Below the pieces are notes generated by a model. The model had not been told where the DNA came from, searched no databases, and was given only the letters and a program-made list of their open reading frames with translations. 64,000 nucleotides of DNA, from contig JACJWG010000020.1 of assembly GCA_020637235.1 (NCBI GenBank), positions 1-64,000 on the forward strand, in the 5' to 3' direction. Both the position numbers and the translations under genes were made by a program. Shown piece after piece: positions 41,902 through 51,000 of the stretch. The DNA comes from Acidimicrobiaceae bacterium. Its GTDB lineage: Bacteria; Actinomycetota; Acidimicrobiia; Acidimicrobiales; Ilumatobacteraceae. Position 1 is the first letter of the stretch, and each line of letters starts with the position of its first letter.

Positions 41902-44517
41902 TCAGTCGACGTCGTCGGCACCTCGGCGCATTGGTAGCACGTTGCGCCACTGTCCATCGAGATCGTGGAGTGCGGCGGCGACCGCCGGTGCGGTGGGCAC
42001 GAGGCCGATCTCGCCGACGCCCTTGATGCCGAACGGCGATCGCGGTTGGGGCACCTCGAGCATGCGGACGTCGATGTGCGGCACGTCCTTCGCTCGCAGG
42101 ATGCCGAGCGAACGCAGCGTCATGTTCGTGGGGAAACCGGTCTCGGGGTCGGCCGGGAACTCCTCGGTGAGCGCGTAGCCGAGCCCCATGTGCACCGCGC
42201 CCTCGATCTGGCCCTCGCAGAGCACGGGGTTCACCGCCTTGCCGACGTCGTGCACGGCGACCACCCGCTCGATCGTCCCCGTCGACCGGTCGATCTCCAC
42301 CATCTGCGCGGCGTACCCGAACGCCGCGTGGATGGTGGGGTTGGGGTGGTCGGGGTCGCCGAGGTGCTGGGTCCAGTCGACGACGTGTTCACCGACGTGG
42401 TCGACCTCCGGCTCGCAGCCGGCCGCCACCGCGGTTCGGCACGCGTCGAGCACCGACCCGGCCGCCATCAGCGTGCCGCGAGAGCCCGTCGTCTGCCCGA
42501 AGCCGAGCTCGCGGGTGGTGTCGACGAGCACGTCGATGCGGGCCGGGTCGATGCCGAGTTCGGCTGCGGCCACCTGCAACGCCACCGTGTGCACACCCTG
42601 TCCCATCTCGGTCCAGCCGTGGCGCACCTCCACGCGCCCGTCGGCGCGGAAGCGGACGACGGCGCGGCTGACCTCGCGAAAGCCGTTGCCGAGACCGCTG
42701 TTCTTCAACCCGAGGCCGAGACCGACCGCGCGCCCCTGCGCGCGAGCGTCGTCGTAGAGGGGCTTCACCGCGTCGAGGCACGCCTCGGCGCCGGCACAAC
42801 CGTCGTCCATCACCTGGCCCGGACCCCACACCTCGCCCGGCCGGATGACGTTGCGCTTGCGGATCTCCCAGCCGTCGATGCCCACCTGGGCGGCGAGGCG
42901 GTCGAGGACCCCTTCCATCCCGAACTGCGCCTGGTTGGCACCGAAACCGCGGAACGCACCGCACACCGGGTTGTTGGTGCGCACCGCGATCGCCTCGACG
43001 TCGATCGCCGGCACACGGTACGGACCGCTCGCGTGGCCAGCGGCCCGCTCGAGCACCTTCATGCCGACACTCGCATACGCGCCGCTGTCGCCGATCGCGC
43101 GCACCTTCACCGCCGTCAGGCGTCCGTCGGCGTCGCAACCCGCCCAGTACTCGAGCTCGATCGGGTGGCGCTTCGCGTGCATGCGCAGGCTCTCCTCGCG
43201 AGACAGCGTGCATTTCACCGGCCGGTCGAGCAGCCATGCGGCGAGCGCCGTGTGCGCCTGGTTGCTCATGTCCTCCTTGCCGCCGAAGGCACCACCGTTC
43301 GACACGAGGGTGACGGTGACGCGGTCGTTGCCGACGCCGAGCACCCGAGCGATGTCGTTGCGGTCGTCCCACACCCCCTGGCCACCCGAGTAGACCTGCA
43401 GGTGCCGCCGATCGCCAGCGCCAGACGGCACGGCGACCGTGCTCTCGGGCTCGAGGAACGCGTGCTCGATGCGCTGGGTGCGGAACACCTCGTGCACCGT
43501 GTGCGCCGAGGCCGCGAGTGCGGCGTCGACGTCGCCACGTGCGTAGGTGCTGGTGCTGAGGACGTTGGTGTCGGTCCGCCACACGGCCACGGGAGCGTCG
43601 GCGCGCAGGGCCGCCACCGGATCGGTCACCGGCGGGTGGACGTCGTACGCGACCTCCACCAGCTCGGCCGCGGCACGAGCCTGACGCCGCGTGTCGGCCA
43701 CCACGATCGCGAGCACGTCGCCCGCGTACGACGTGCGTCCGCCGACCGGGATCATCACCGGCCAATCCTGGTGGATGATGCCGACCAGCAGCTCGCCGGG
43801 GATGTCGGCAGCGGTGAGCACCGCGTGCACGCCGGGCGCCGCGAGGGCGGCGGTCGTGTCGATCGCCAGCACGTCCGCTCGTGCATGATCGGTGAGCCGG
43901 AGCGCGGCGTGCACCATGCCCGGCTCACGCATGTCGTCGATGTAGCCACGGTCGCCGAGGGCGAGTTCGCCCGCTTCGTACTTCGCTCCTGGCTGGCCGA
44001 CGGCGGCGCCCAGCGCCGGGGTGCACTCCTTGCCCTGCGCGACCGCCTCGATCGCATCGAGCACCTTCACGTAACCGGTGCAGCGACACAGGTGAGCGCC
44101 GAGGTGCCGGGCCATGTCGTCACGCTGGAGATCGGCACCCTTCTTGTCGATCTGCGCCTTGGCGCGCATCACGATGCCCGGGATGCAGAACCCGCACTGG
44201 AGACCGCCGCATGCCGCGAACGCGTCGGCGAAACGCCGGCGCTCGTCGGCGTCGACGCCTTCGAGGGTGGTCACGTGCTTGCCGGCCACCTTGGCGAGCG
44301 GTTGCTGGCAGCTCACGACGGCCTTGCCGTCGACGTGCACCGTGCAACACCCGCACTGACCGCTCGGCGAGCACCCGTCCTTCGGCGAGGTGACGTCGAG
44401 CTCGTCGCGCAGCGCCGACAGCAGGTGTGGATGGTCGGCGCGGACCGACACGGGCACGCCGTTCACCGTGAACTCGATCGCGGCAGGAGATGGGGTGGCA
44501 CTGCTCACGCTTGACAT
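41902..44517 (-). CDS. Molybdenum hydroxylase: fused [2Fe-2S] and Mo-cofactor subunits without FAD domain (Mop/aldehyde oxidoreductase-like)
   Basis: 871 aa from ATG at 44517; GTG at 44508 is nearly as likely. Residues 1-170: plant-type [2Fe-2S] domain ('DGCSPSGQCGCCTVHVDG') and the second cluster domain ('CGGLQCGFCIPG', 'HLCRCTGYVKV'). The remaining ~700 residues are the molybdopterin subunit, with 'GGAFGGKEDMSNQAH', 'AFRGFGANQAQFGMEG', 'GWTEMGQGVHTV', 'GSRGTLMAAGS' and the catalytic-Glu motif 'GIKGVGEIGLVPTAP'. There is no FAD domain between them or nearby, as in Desulfovibrio aldehyde oxidoreductase (Mop). It probably hydroxylates an aldehyde or heterocycle. The start codon overlaps a 15-bp palindrome. 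Confidence 0.9.
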   Translation of the reverse strand: MSSVSSATPSPAAIEFTVNGVPVSVRADHPHLLSALRDELDVTSPKDGCSPSGQCGCCTVHVDGKAVVSCQQPLAKVAGKHVTTLEGVDADERRRFADAFAACGGLQCGFCIPGIVMRAKAQIDKKGADLQRDDMARHLGAHLCRCTGYVKVLDAIEAVAQGKECTPALGAAVGQPGAKYEAGELALGDRGYIDDMREPGMVHAALRLTDHARADVLAIDTTAALAAPGVHAVLTAADIPGELLVGIIHQDWPVMIPVGGRTSYAGDVLAIVVADTRRQARAAAELVEVAYDVHPPVTDPVAALRADAPVAVWRTDTNVLSTSTYARGDVDAALAASAHTVHEVFRTQRIEHAFLEPESTVAVPSGAGDRRHLQVYSGGQGVWDDRNDIARVLGVGNDRVTVTLVSNGGAFGGKEDMSNQAHTALAAWLLDRPVKCTLSREESLRMHAKRHPIELEYWAGCDADGRLTAVKVRAIGDSGAYASVGMKVLERAAGHASGPYRVPAIDVEAIAVRTNNPVCGAFRGFGANQAQFGMEGVLDRLAAQVGIDGWEIRKRNVIRPGEVWGPGQVMDDGCAGAEACLDAVKPLYDDARAQGRAVGLGLGLKNSGLGNGFREVSRAVVRFRADGRVEVRHGWTEMGQGVHTVALQVAAAELGIDPARIDVLVDTTRELGFGQTTGSRGTLMAAGSVLDACRTAVAAGCEPEVDHVGEHVVDWTQHLGDPDHPNPTIHAAFGYAAQMVEIDRSTGTIERVVAVHDVGKAVNPVLCEGQIEGAVHMGLGYALTEEFPADPETGFPTNMTLRSLGILRAKDVPHIDVRMLEVPQPRSPFGIKGVGEIGLVPTAPAVAAALHDLDGQWRNVLPMRRGADDVD

Positions 44518-44525
44518 TTTGTCAA
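44511..44525. promoter_or_regulatory. Palindrome TTGACATTTTGTCAA, putative operator
   Basis: It is the same TTGAC-N5-GTCAA palindrome as at 39676-39690. It overlaps or directly precedes the start codon of the molybdenum hydroxylase gene and lies 87 bp before the divergent GAF/PAS kinase gene. A repressor bound here would block both initiation and the divergent promoter region. Confidence 0.6.
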
Positions 44526-44611
44526 AGCCCGGGCCGCGGGTGTTACCGAACGTTGAACTTCGCGTGCGTCGGCGCGGTCTCACCCACTCGCGCGTCGCTA
44601 CCCTGGCGCCG

Positions 44612-46267
44612 ATGACGTGGCTCGACGCTCCGGACGAGGCGCGCGAGCGCCGCATCCGCGACGCCGTGGCGGCGCTGCAGATCCTCGACACCCCTCGCGA
44701 GCGAGCCTTCGACGACCTCGTCGCGTTGGCCAGCCAGCTGACCCGCTGCCCCTTCGCGTCGATCGCGATCATCGACGACGACCGGTACTGGTTCAAGGCC
44801 GCCACCGAGCGCTTCGATCGGGACGCGATCGATCGGTCGGTGTCGTTCTGCGAGCTCGCCACCCAGCGCGACGCCGTGGTCGCGGTGGCCGATCTGGTCA
44901 CCGATCCGCTCACGTCCGACGTGGCCGAGCGTTGCCCGTTCCCGCTGCGCGGCTATCTGTCCGTGCCCGTGCACGCACCCGACGGCACCGCCATCGCGGC
45001 GTTGTCCGTCGGCGACACCGACGTACGGGTGTTCAGCGCCGAGCAGGCGTCGTCGCTCGAGGCGCTCGGCCGGCAGGTCGAGCAGCTGTTCGCCCTGCGC
45101 ACCGCCCTCAACCAGCGCTCCAGCGACCGCGATCAGGCGGTGCAGCGCGAAGGTCGGTTCCGCAGTGTGCTGCAGTCGCTCGCCAACGGCGTGCTGGTGT
45201 ACGACGCGAACGGCCTGATCGACGAGGTGAACCCGGCGGCCGAGTCGATCCTCGGCGTGTCTCGCGACGAGCTCTTCGGCGCCTCCCCGCTCTCGAACGA
45301 CGCCTTCCACGAGGACGGCACCCTGTTCCGGTCCGAGGACCGGCCGGTGGCGATCACGCTGAAGTACGGCATCGAGGTCCGGGACGTGGTGATGGGCTTC
45401 ACGGTCCGCGACGGTCAACGCCGGTGGCTGCTCGTCAACTCGGCGCCGCTGTGGGACGCCAGTGGGCGCGGCGGTGGTGCCGTGGTCACCTTCGCCGACG
45501 TCACCGATCTGCTCACGCTCAACAACCAGTTGCAGGAGTCGCTCGGCGAACTGGCGAAGGCGGCCCAGGAACGAGCGGCGCTGCTGTCGTCGGTGTCGCA
45601 CGACATCCGCGCCCCACTCGCGGCGATCCGGATGATGACCGAGATCCTGGAGGACCGCGCCGACGCGATCACCGACACCCAGCGCAACGAGCTCGTGCGG
45701 CGCGTCCGCGCCGAGGCCCGACGGACCGAGGGGGTGCTCACCGACCTCGTCTCGGCCAACCGGGTCGGGACGGGGCTCGAAGCGCCTCGCCGCAAGCGGA
45801 TCGACCTCGAGCAGCTGATCTACGCGCGGGCTCGCGAGTTCGACGGTGCGGAGCACTCGATCCGCGTCGGCGAGCTCTCGGGCGACCTCACGATGTGGGC
45901 CGACGCTGCGCAACTGGAGCGGATCATCGACAACCTGGTGTCGAACGCCGTCACCCACACACCGGCCGGCACCCGGATCGTGATCGAGGCGATCGAACAC
46001 GACGGCCGGATCGATCTCGCCGTCGACGACGACGGGCCCGGGGTGCCCGAGACGATGCGGGTGCGGGTGTTCGCCGCGTACGTCCGCGGCGACCGCGCCG
46101 CCGACCGGCCGGGGACCGGGCTCGGGCTGTTCCTGGTGCAGCAGTTCGCCCAGTTCCACGGCGGCACCGCGCGGTGCCTCGTGAGCGAACGAGGCGGGGC
46201 GCGATTCGTGGTGACGTTGCCGCGACGGCCGGGCCAGCCGGCGACCGATCTCGTGTCGGCCCGCTGA
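44612..46267 (+). CDS. GAF-PAS sensor histidine kinase
   Basis: 551 aa from ATG at 44612 (MTWLDAPDEARERRIRD). The GAF domain is at about residues 20-165 ('ERAFDDLVALASQLTRCPFA', 'VSFCELATQRDAVVAVADL'). A PAS domain at about 190-310 follows ('VLQSLANGVLVYDANGLIDE'). Then HisKA with phospho-His in 'SSVSHDIRAPLAAIRMM' (about 330) and an HATPase with 'DNLVSNAVTHTP', 'DDDGPGVPETMRV' and 'GTGLGLFLVQQF'. It is soluble. It is convergent with the NarL-type regulator gene 7 bp away, its likely partner. Confidence 0.92.
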   Translation: MTWLDAPDEARERRIRDAVAALQILDTPRERAFDDLVALASQLTRCPFASIAIIDDDRYWFKAATERFDRDAIDRSVSFCELATQRDAVVAVADLVTDPLTSDVAERCPFPLRGYLSVPVHAPDGTAIAALSVGDTDVRVFSAEQASSLEALGRQVEQLFALRTALNQRSSDRDQAVQREGRFRSVLQSLANGVLVYDANGLIDEVNPAAESILGVSRDELFGASPLSNDAFHEDGTLFRSEDRPVAITLKYGIEVRDVVMGFTVRDGQRRWLLVNSAPLWDASGRGGGAVVTFADVTDLLTLNNQLQESLGELAKAAQERAALLSSVSHDIRAPLAAIRMMTEILEDRADAITDTQRNELVRRVRAEARRTEGVLTDLVSANRVGTGLEAPRRKRIDLEQLIYARAREFDGAEHSIRVGELSGDLTMWADAAQLERIIDNLVSNAVTHTPAGTRIVIEAIEHDGRIDLAVDDDGPGVPETMRVRVFAAYVRGDRAADRPGTGLGLFLVQQFAQFHGGTARCLVSERGGARFVVTLPRRPGQPATDLVSAR

Positions 46268-46274
46268 CCCGGGT

Positions 46275-46913
46275 TCAGCTGGCGTCGGGCAGCAGCCCGG
46301 CGCGGCGGGCGATCGCCACGGCTTCGAGCTGCGAGTGGGCACCGAGCTTGCGGAGCACTTCTTTCACGTAGCCCCGCACGGTGTGCACGCTGAGGAACAA
46401 GGCGGACGCGATCGTCGGGGTGTCGCGCCCCTTCGCGAGCAGGTACAGCACCTCGATCTCACGGGGCGTGAGGCTGAGCGCCGACACGGTCTCCTCGGTG
46501 ACGTCGGAGGTGATGTCGATGTACGCCTCGCCGTTCACGGCGTCGCGCACCGCCTGGACGATCTCGGTGATCGAGCTCTCCTTCGCGAGGAACGCCGAGG
46601 CACCCGCGAGGGCGGCGAGCTTGCGCAGTCCGCTGTCGGCGTGGCCGGTGATCATCACCAGCTTCACCTTCGGGTCGGCGACCAGGATCCGGCGGATCCC
46701 CTCGACGCCGTCGACGAGCGGCAGCTGCCAGTCGATCACGACGACGTCGGGACGCTCGGTGAGCACCTTCTGGATCGCCGACTCGACGTCGGGCACGGAC
46801 GGCAGGGCCTCGAAGCCGTCCTCGATCGAGATCGCGAGGCTGAGCGCTTCGGCATAGGAGCGGTGGTCGTCGATGACGAGGACCTTCAGGGTGGGCGTCA
46901 TGGTGGCAGTCAT
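46275..46913 (-). CDS. NarL/LuxR-family response regulator
   Basis: 212 aa from ATG at 46913. The receiver has Asp pair 'VLVIDDHRSYAEALSLA', phosphoacceptor Asp in 'DVVVIDWQLPLVDGVE' (about residue 60) and Lys in 'ASAFLAKESSITEIVQAV'. The C-terminal LuxR helix-turn-helix is 'LTPREIEVLYLLAKGRDTPT' and 'LFLSVHTVRGYVKEVLRKLG'. It is the natural partner of the convergent GAF-PAS kinase. Confidence 0.93.
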   Translation of the reverse strand: MTATMTPTLKVLVIDDHRSYAEALSLAISIEDGFEALPSVPDVESAIQKVLTERPDVVVIDWQLPLVDGVEGIRRILVADPKVKLVMITGHADSGLRKLAALAGASAFLAKESSITEIVQAVRDAVNGEAYIDITSDVTEETVSALSLTPREIEVLYLLAKGRDTPTIASALFLSVHTVRGYVKEVLRKLGAHSQLEAVAIARRAGLLPDAS

Positions 46914-47018
46914 GGTTCGACCTTCTCCCGGACGGCTCCGCCGGCCGTCTGCGGGTGTGGCTGGACGTGAAGTGCGAACTCTCCCCTGAACGCGATTCGG
47001 ATCTTAGTACGAAACCCC

Positions 47019-47060
47019 TCAGTTGAGGTGCCCTGCAATTGAGGGGTCTTCAATTGGGGG
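47019..47060. repeat. Three short direct repeats (TTGAGG/TTGGGG) before regulator gene
   Basis: Between the NarL-type regulator gene (start 46913) and the nitrilase gene end (47074), agttgaggt at 47021, aattgaggg at 47037 and aattggggg at 47052 recur at 15-16 bp spacing, with complementary cccctc copies near 47016 and 47031 giving weak hairpins. The spacing of about one and a half helical turns suggests a regulatory site, but this is only a pattern. Confidence 0.4.
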
Positions 47061-47073
47061 GTGTGCGGACGCG

Positions 47074-48009
47074 TCATGTGATCTCGACACCACGCTGCGC
47101 GGTGATGCGGGTGTACACCTCGGGCCGCCGATACCGGTCGAAGTCGAACAGGGTGCCCGTGTAGCGAGCACACCAGTCGAGGTCGCAGCGGGCGATCACG
47201 AGCTCGTCGTCGGTGGTGAGCGCCTGTGCGACGATCTGGCCGCTCGGCGCCACGATCATCGACTGGCCGAGCGAATCGACCCCCTCCTCCACCCCACCCT
47301 TCGCGACGCCGACGACCCACGTGCCGTTCTGGTAGGCGCCGCTCTGCATCACGAGCGCGTTGTGGAAGCCCTGCAGGATGTCCTGGCTGGGGTCGGGGAC
47401 GTAGTGGATCGGCGTGTTGTAGCCGCAGAGGATCATCTCGACGCCCTGCAACCCCATCACCCGGTAGCTCTCGGGCCACCGCCGGTCGTTGCAGATCATC
47501 ATCCCGATCCGTCCGCCGAACGCCGGCCACACCCCGAAGCCGTCGGGACTGGGTTCGAAGTAGTACCGCTCCGCATGTTGGAAGGGACGGTCCGGTTCGT
47601 GGTGCTCGTGACCAGGAATGTGGGTCTTCTTGTAGGTGGCGACCGTCCGCCCGTCACGCTCGACGAGGGTCTGCACGTTCCATCGGTGCACGCTGCCGTC
47701 GTCGCGGGTCTCCTTCCACGCGTAGCCCAGGCAGATGCCGACGCCGAGCCCCGTCGCCTCGTCGAACAGCGCCTGCGTGTCGTCGTTCGGCATCGACGTC
47801 TCGTACCAGTGATCGGCCTCGGCGATGTCGTCGACGTACCAGCGCGGGAAGAAGGTGGTCAGCGCGAGCTCGGGGTAGACGACGAGCTCGGCCCCGTGGC
47901 GGTGGGCGTCGCGCAGCAACGTGATCAGCCGGTCGACGACCTCGGCGCGGGTGTGGTGACGCTGGACGGGTCCGAGCTGGGCGGCGGCGACGGTGAGCAG
48001 TCGAGTCAT
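47074..48009 (-). CDS. N-carbamoyl-D-amino-acid hydrolase-like nitrilase-superfamily enzyme
   Basis: 311 aa from ATG at 48009. The Glu-Lys-Cys triad of carbon-nitrogen hydrolases is in place: Glu47 in 'LVVYPELALTTFF', Lys127 in 'ATYKKTHIPGHEHHEP' and Cys173 in 'GMMICNDRRWPESYR'. The length and the ICNDRRWPE signature are those of N-carbamoyl-D-amino acid amidohydrolases, which release D-amino acids from N-carbamoyl compounds in hydantoin or pyrimidine-like breakdown. Its gene lies 12 bp past the end of the FtsK-type gene on the same strand, but a functional link with that gene is unlikely. Confidence 0.9.
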   Translation of the reverse strand: MTRLLTVAAAQLGPVQRHHTRAEVVDRLITLLRDAHRHGAELVVYPELALTTFFPRWYVDDIAEADHWYETSMPNDDTQALFDEATGLGVGICLGYAWKETRDDGSVHRWNVQTLVERDGRTVATYKKTHIPGHEHHEPDRPFQHAERYYFEPSPDGFGVWPAFGGRIGMMICNDRRWPESYRVMGLQGVEMILCGYNTPIHYVPDPSQDILQGFHNALVMQSGAYQNGTWVVGVAKGGVEEGVDSLGQSMIVAPSGQIVAQALTTDDELVIARCDLDWCARYTGTLFDFDRYRRPEVYTRITAQRGVEIT

Positions 48010-48020
48010 CGAGCCCGAGG

Positions 48021-51000
48021 TTACGGTCCGATCGTCGCCAGTTGGGCGAGCTGCGCCTCCCCGTCGCCGATCAGCCACGCCAGCCCGGGTCGGGCTGCGA
48101 GCGGTGGGCGGCGCGGCAGGCGCACGCCGAGCGACTCGACGTCGAGTTCGTCGCAGCCGGCGAACACCACGCCGCGGCGATGGCGTCGCATCGCCGTGAC
48201 CCACGAACCGTGCGCCGCGCGCAACGCCTCGGGGCGGCACGCGGCGACGATCACGAGCCCGTCGGGCGGCGACGCGGCGAGGGCGGCGAGCTCGCCGGTG
48301 TCGTCGGGCAGGCGCTCGGCGTCGTCGACGACGAGCAGCACCTCGCGGCCGCGTTCGATCTCGGCGCGCACCTCGGCGAGCGCGTCGCGTGCGACCGCAG
48401 CGAGCTCGGACGCGGGCACCCGCCGCGGCGACACCACCACCTGCGCGGCGTCGGGGCGTGCGATGGTCCAACCTCGGCGGAGCACCGCGAGCGCATTCGT
48501 CCGCCCGCTGCGCGGCGGTCCGACGACCACTGCGTGCTCGCCTCGCGCGATCGTGACACACGCCGTCGACAGGTCGTGGTGGGCGAGCCCGACCGCCGTC
48601 CACCACTGCTCGTCGTCCCGCCGCGCGGCACCGTCCGCGACCTGGGCGACGTCGATGCTGGGTGGCAGCACCCGTACCCGGTCGACCGGAACCGCGTCCG
48701 GCGATGCGGCGCGGGCCAGCTCGGCGGCGGGCCACGGAGCGAGCTGGACCACCGTGGCGTCCACGGTGTCGACCACGCGGCCGGGCACGGCCGGCGGCAC
48801 GTCGCCGACCCGCAGTCCGAGCAGCGCCGCTGCGGTCGGGTCGTGCAGATGGGCGACCAGCCGTCTTGCGCACCGGCCGACGATCGCCGGCGCGAGCCCG
48901 TCCACCGCGTCGCTGCCGAGCAGCAGCGTCACACCGGGCGGTGTGGTCACCAGCAGCGCGTCGAGCCGGTCGTGCGCATCGGCACGGTGCACCCCGTCGA
49001 GTTCGCGGCGCAGCACGCCGATGCCGTCGATCACCACCAGCCGCCCACCGGCGGGAGGTGGCGTCGCCGCGCGTCGGAGGGCCCGGTCGACCAGTTCGAC
49101 GTCGTGGAGACGAGCCACGACGGCGCAGCGTGGATGGACGGCGACCTCGTCCCACCGTGACCCGCCGATCGCGTCGATCACCACGAGTTCGGCGTCGCTC
49201 GCCAGCCGCCGCACCGCGAGCCCGGCGAGCGCCGTGGTGACCCCACTGCCGACTGCACCGGCGACGAGCAGGTGGCCGTCCGCCGGTCGCCAGTCGAACG
49301 GGTGCTGGCGCTGCTGGTCGGGGCGGTCGACGAGGCCGAGCGCGCCGTCCGCCAGCCTCGGGTCGCCCGGGAGCAGCTCGTCCGGGAGCGGATCGCACCA
49401 CGGACGGCTCGGCCGGGCGAGGCCGCCCTCACGGGCCGCGGCGACGATCTGGTCGATCGTGCGGGCCGTGTCGACGGCCCGTGCGGTCTGGAACGTGACC
49501 AGCTCACCGGGCCCGAGCCGCACGACCGCTCGTCCGGCGCTCGATCGCCGGATCGATGCCGGCGCAGCGTCACCGACCACGTCGATCGCCTCCGACGGCT
49601 CGTGCAGGCGCAACGCGATGCGCAGGTCGGTGTTCGTGCGGATCTCGTCGCTCACCACCCCGCCCGGGCGTTGGGTGGCGAGGAGCAGGTGGATGCCGAG
49701 GCTGCGGCCACGTCGGGCGATGTCGACCAGCCCGTGCAGCAGCTCGGGGTGTTCCAGCGCCAGCGCGGCGAACTCGTCGACGACGATCACGAGGCGCGCC
49801 ACGACCGGGACGTCGAGTCGCCGGCGTGCGGTGTCGAGATCGGCGCACCCGTGCGATCGGAGCAGGTGTTCCCGGGCCGTCACCTCGGCGCGCAGGCTGC
49901 GGAGCACCCGCTCGGCGAGCCTCGGCTCGAGGTCGGTCACCACGCCGACCACGTGCGGTAGACGAGCGAGGTCGTCGAACGTGGCACCGCCCTTGAAGTC
50001 GACGAGCACGAACGCGAGTCGATCGGGTGGCTGCGCGATCGCGGATGACAGCACGATGGTCCGCAACAGCTCGCTCTTGCCCGATCCGGTCGTGCCGGCG
50101 ATCAGCCCGTGGGGGCCGTCACGGACGAGGTCGAGGTCGACGGTGCCGTCGGCCGCCGATCCGATCGGTGCGGCATCGGCGATGGCGCCGTTGGCGTCGC
50201 GGCCACGACGCCAGTGTGCGAGCACACCCGCCGGCTCGAGACGCACACCACGTTCGCGCCAGAGCCGGTCGAGATCGACGGCGTCGGCGAGTCGCCGCTC
50301 GTGGTCGTCGGGGGCCTCGGGGTCGGACCACGGCGCGAGGGCGCCGACGGCGAGTCGGGCGCCGGCCGGTCCGAGCCCGTGCAGGTGCCACGGGCCGAAC
50401 GTGCCCGGGCCGATGGGCCGGTCGTTCGGTGATGGCGGCGTGCCGTCCACCTTCACGCGACCGTCGCTCGTGGTGATCCACACCTGCGTGCACGCCGCCG
50501 GGACGTCGCCGGCGGCGGGTGCCGCCACCAAGAGCGCGGCATCGGGCCGGGCGTGCAGCAGGCGCCGCAGGGCGCTGGTGCGCACGGCGAGCGATCCGGT
50601 CGCGTCGGTGAGCACGAGCAGGTGTCGGTGGTCGCCCGGACGCCCGGTGCCGAGGCGGTCACCGAGCACGACGTCGTCGTGCACGACAGCTGCGTCGTCG
50701 GTGCACACCAGGTGCGGCAGCCCGGTCAGCCACGACCAGCGATCGGGACGGTCGCCGACCACCAGCAGCTGCCAATCGGCCGGACCGGTGGTGACGGCGA
50801 GTTGCACGAGCAACGACCGGATCATGGCGTCGGCACCGGGACCGGCACACGCGACGCGAGCGCCCGGCCCGAGGTCGGCGCACACCGGCACCCGCTCGAG
50901 CGCGAGCGGTGCCCCACCCGCTCCGGCACCGGCGGCCCACCCGTCACCGACGCCGGCCACGGCCGTGAAGGCGTCGCCGTGATCGGGGCGGCGCTGCCAC

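Noticed and set aside
41902..44517. Classical xanthine dehydrogenase
   Set aside because: The FAD domain is missing, and no separate FAD subunit gene is adjacent; a Mop-like hydroxylase fits better.
44511..44540. Promoter -35 element inside the TTGACA of the palindrome
   Set aside because: No -10-like hexamer lies at 16-19 bp on either strand in a position that would give a sensible start upstream of the neighbouring genes.
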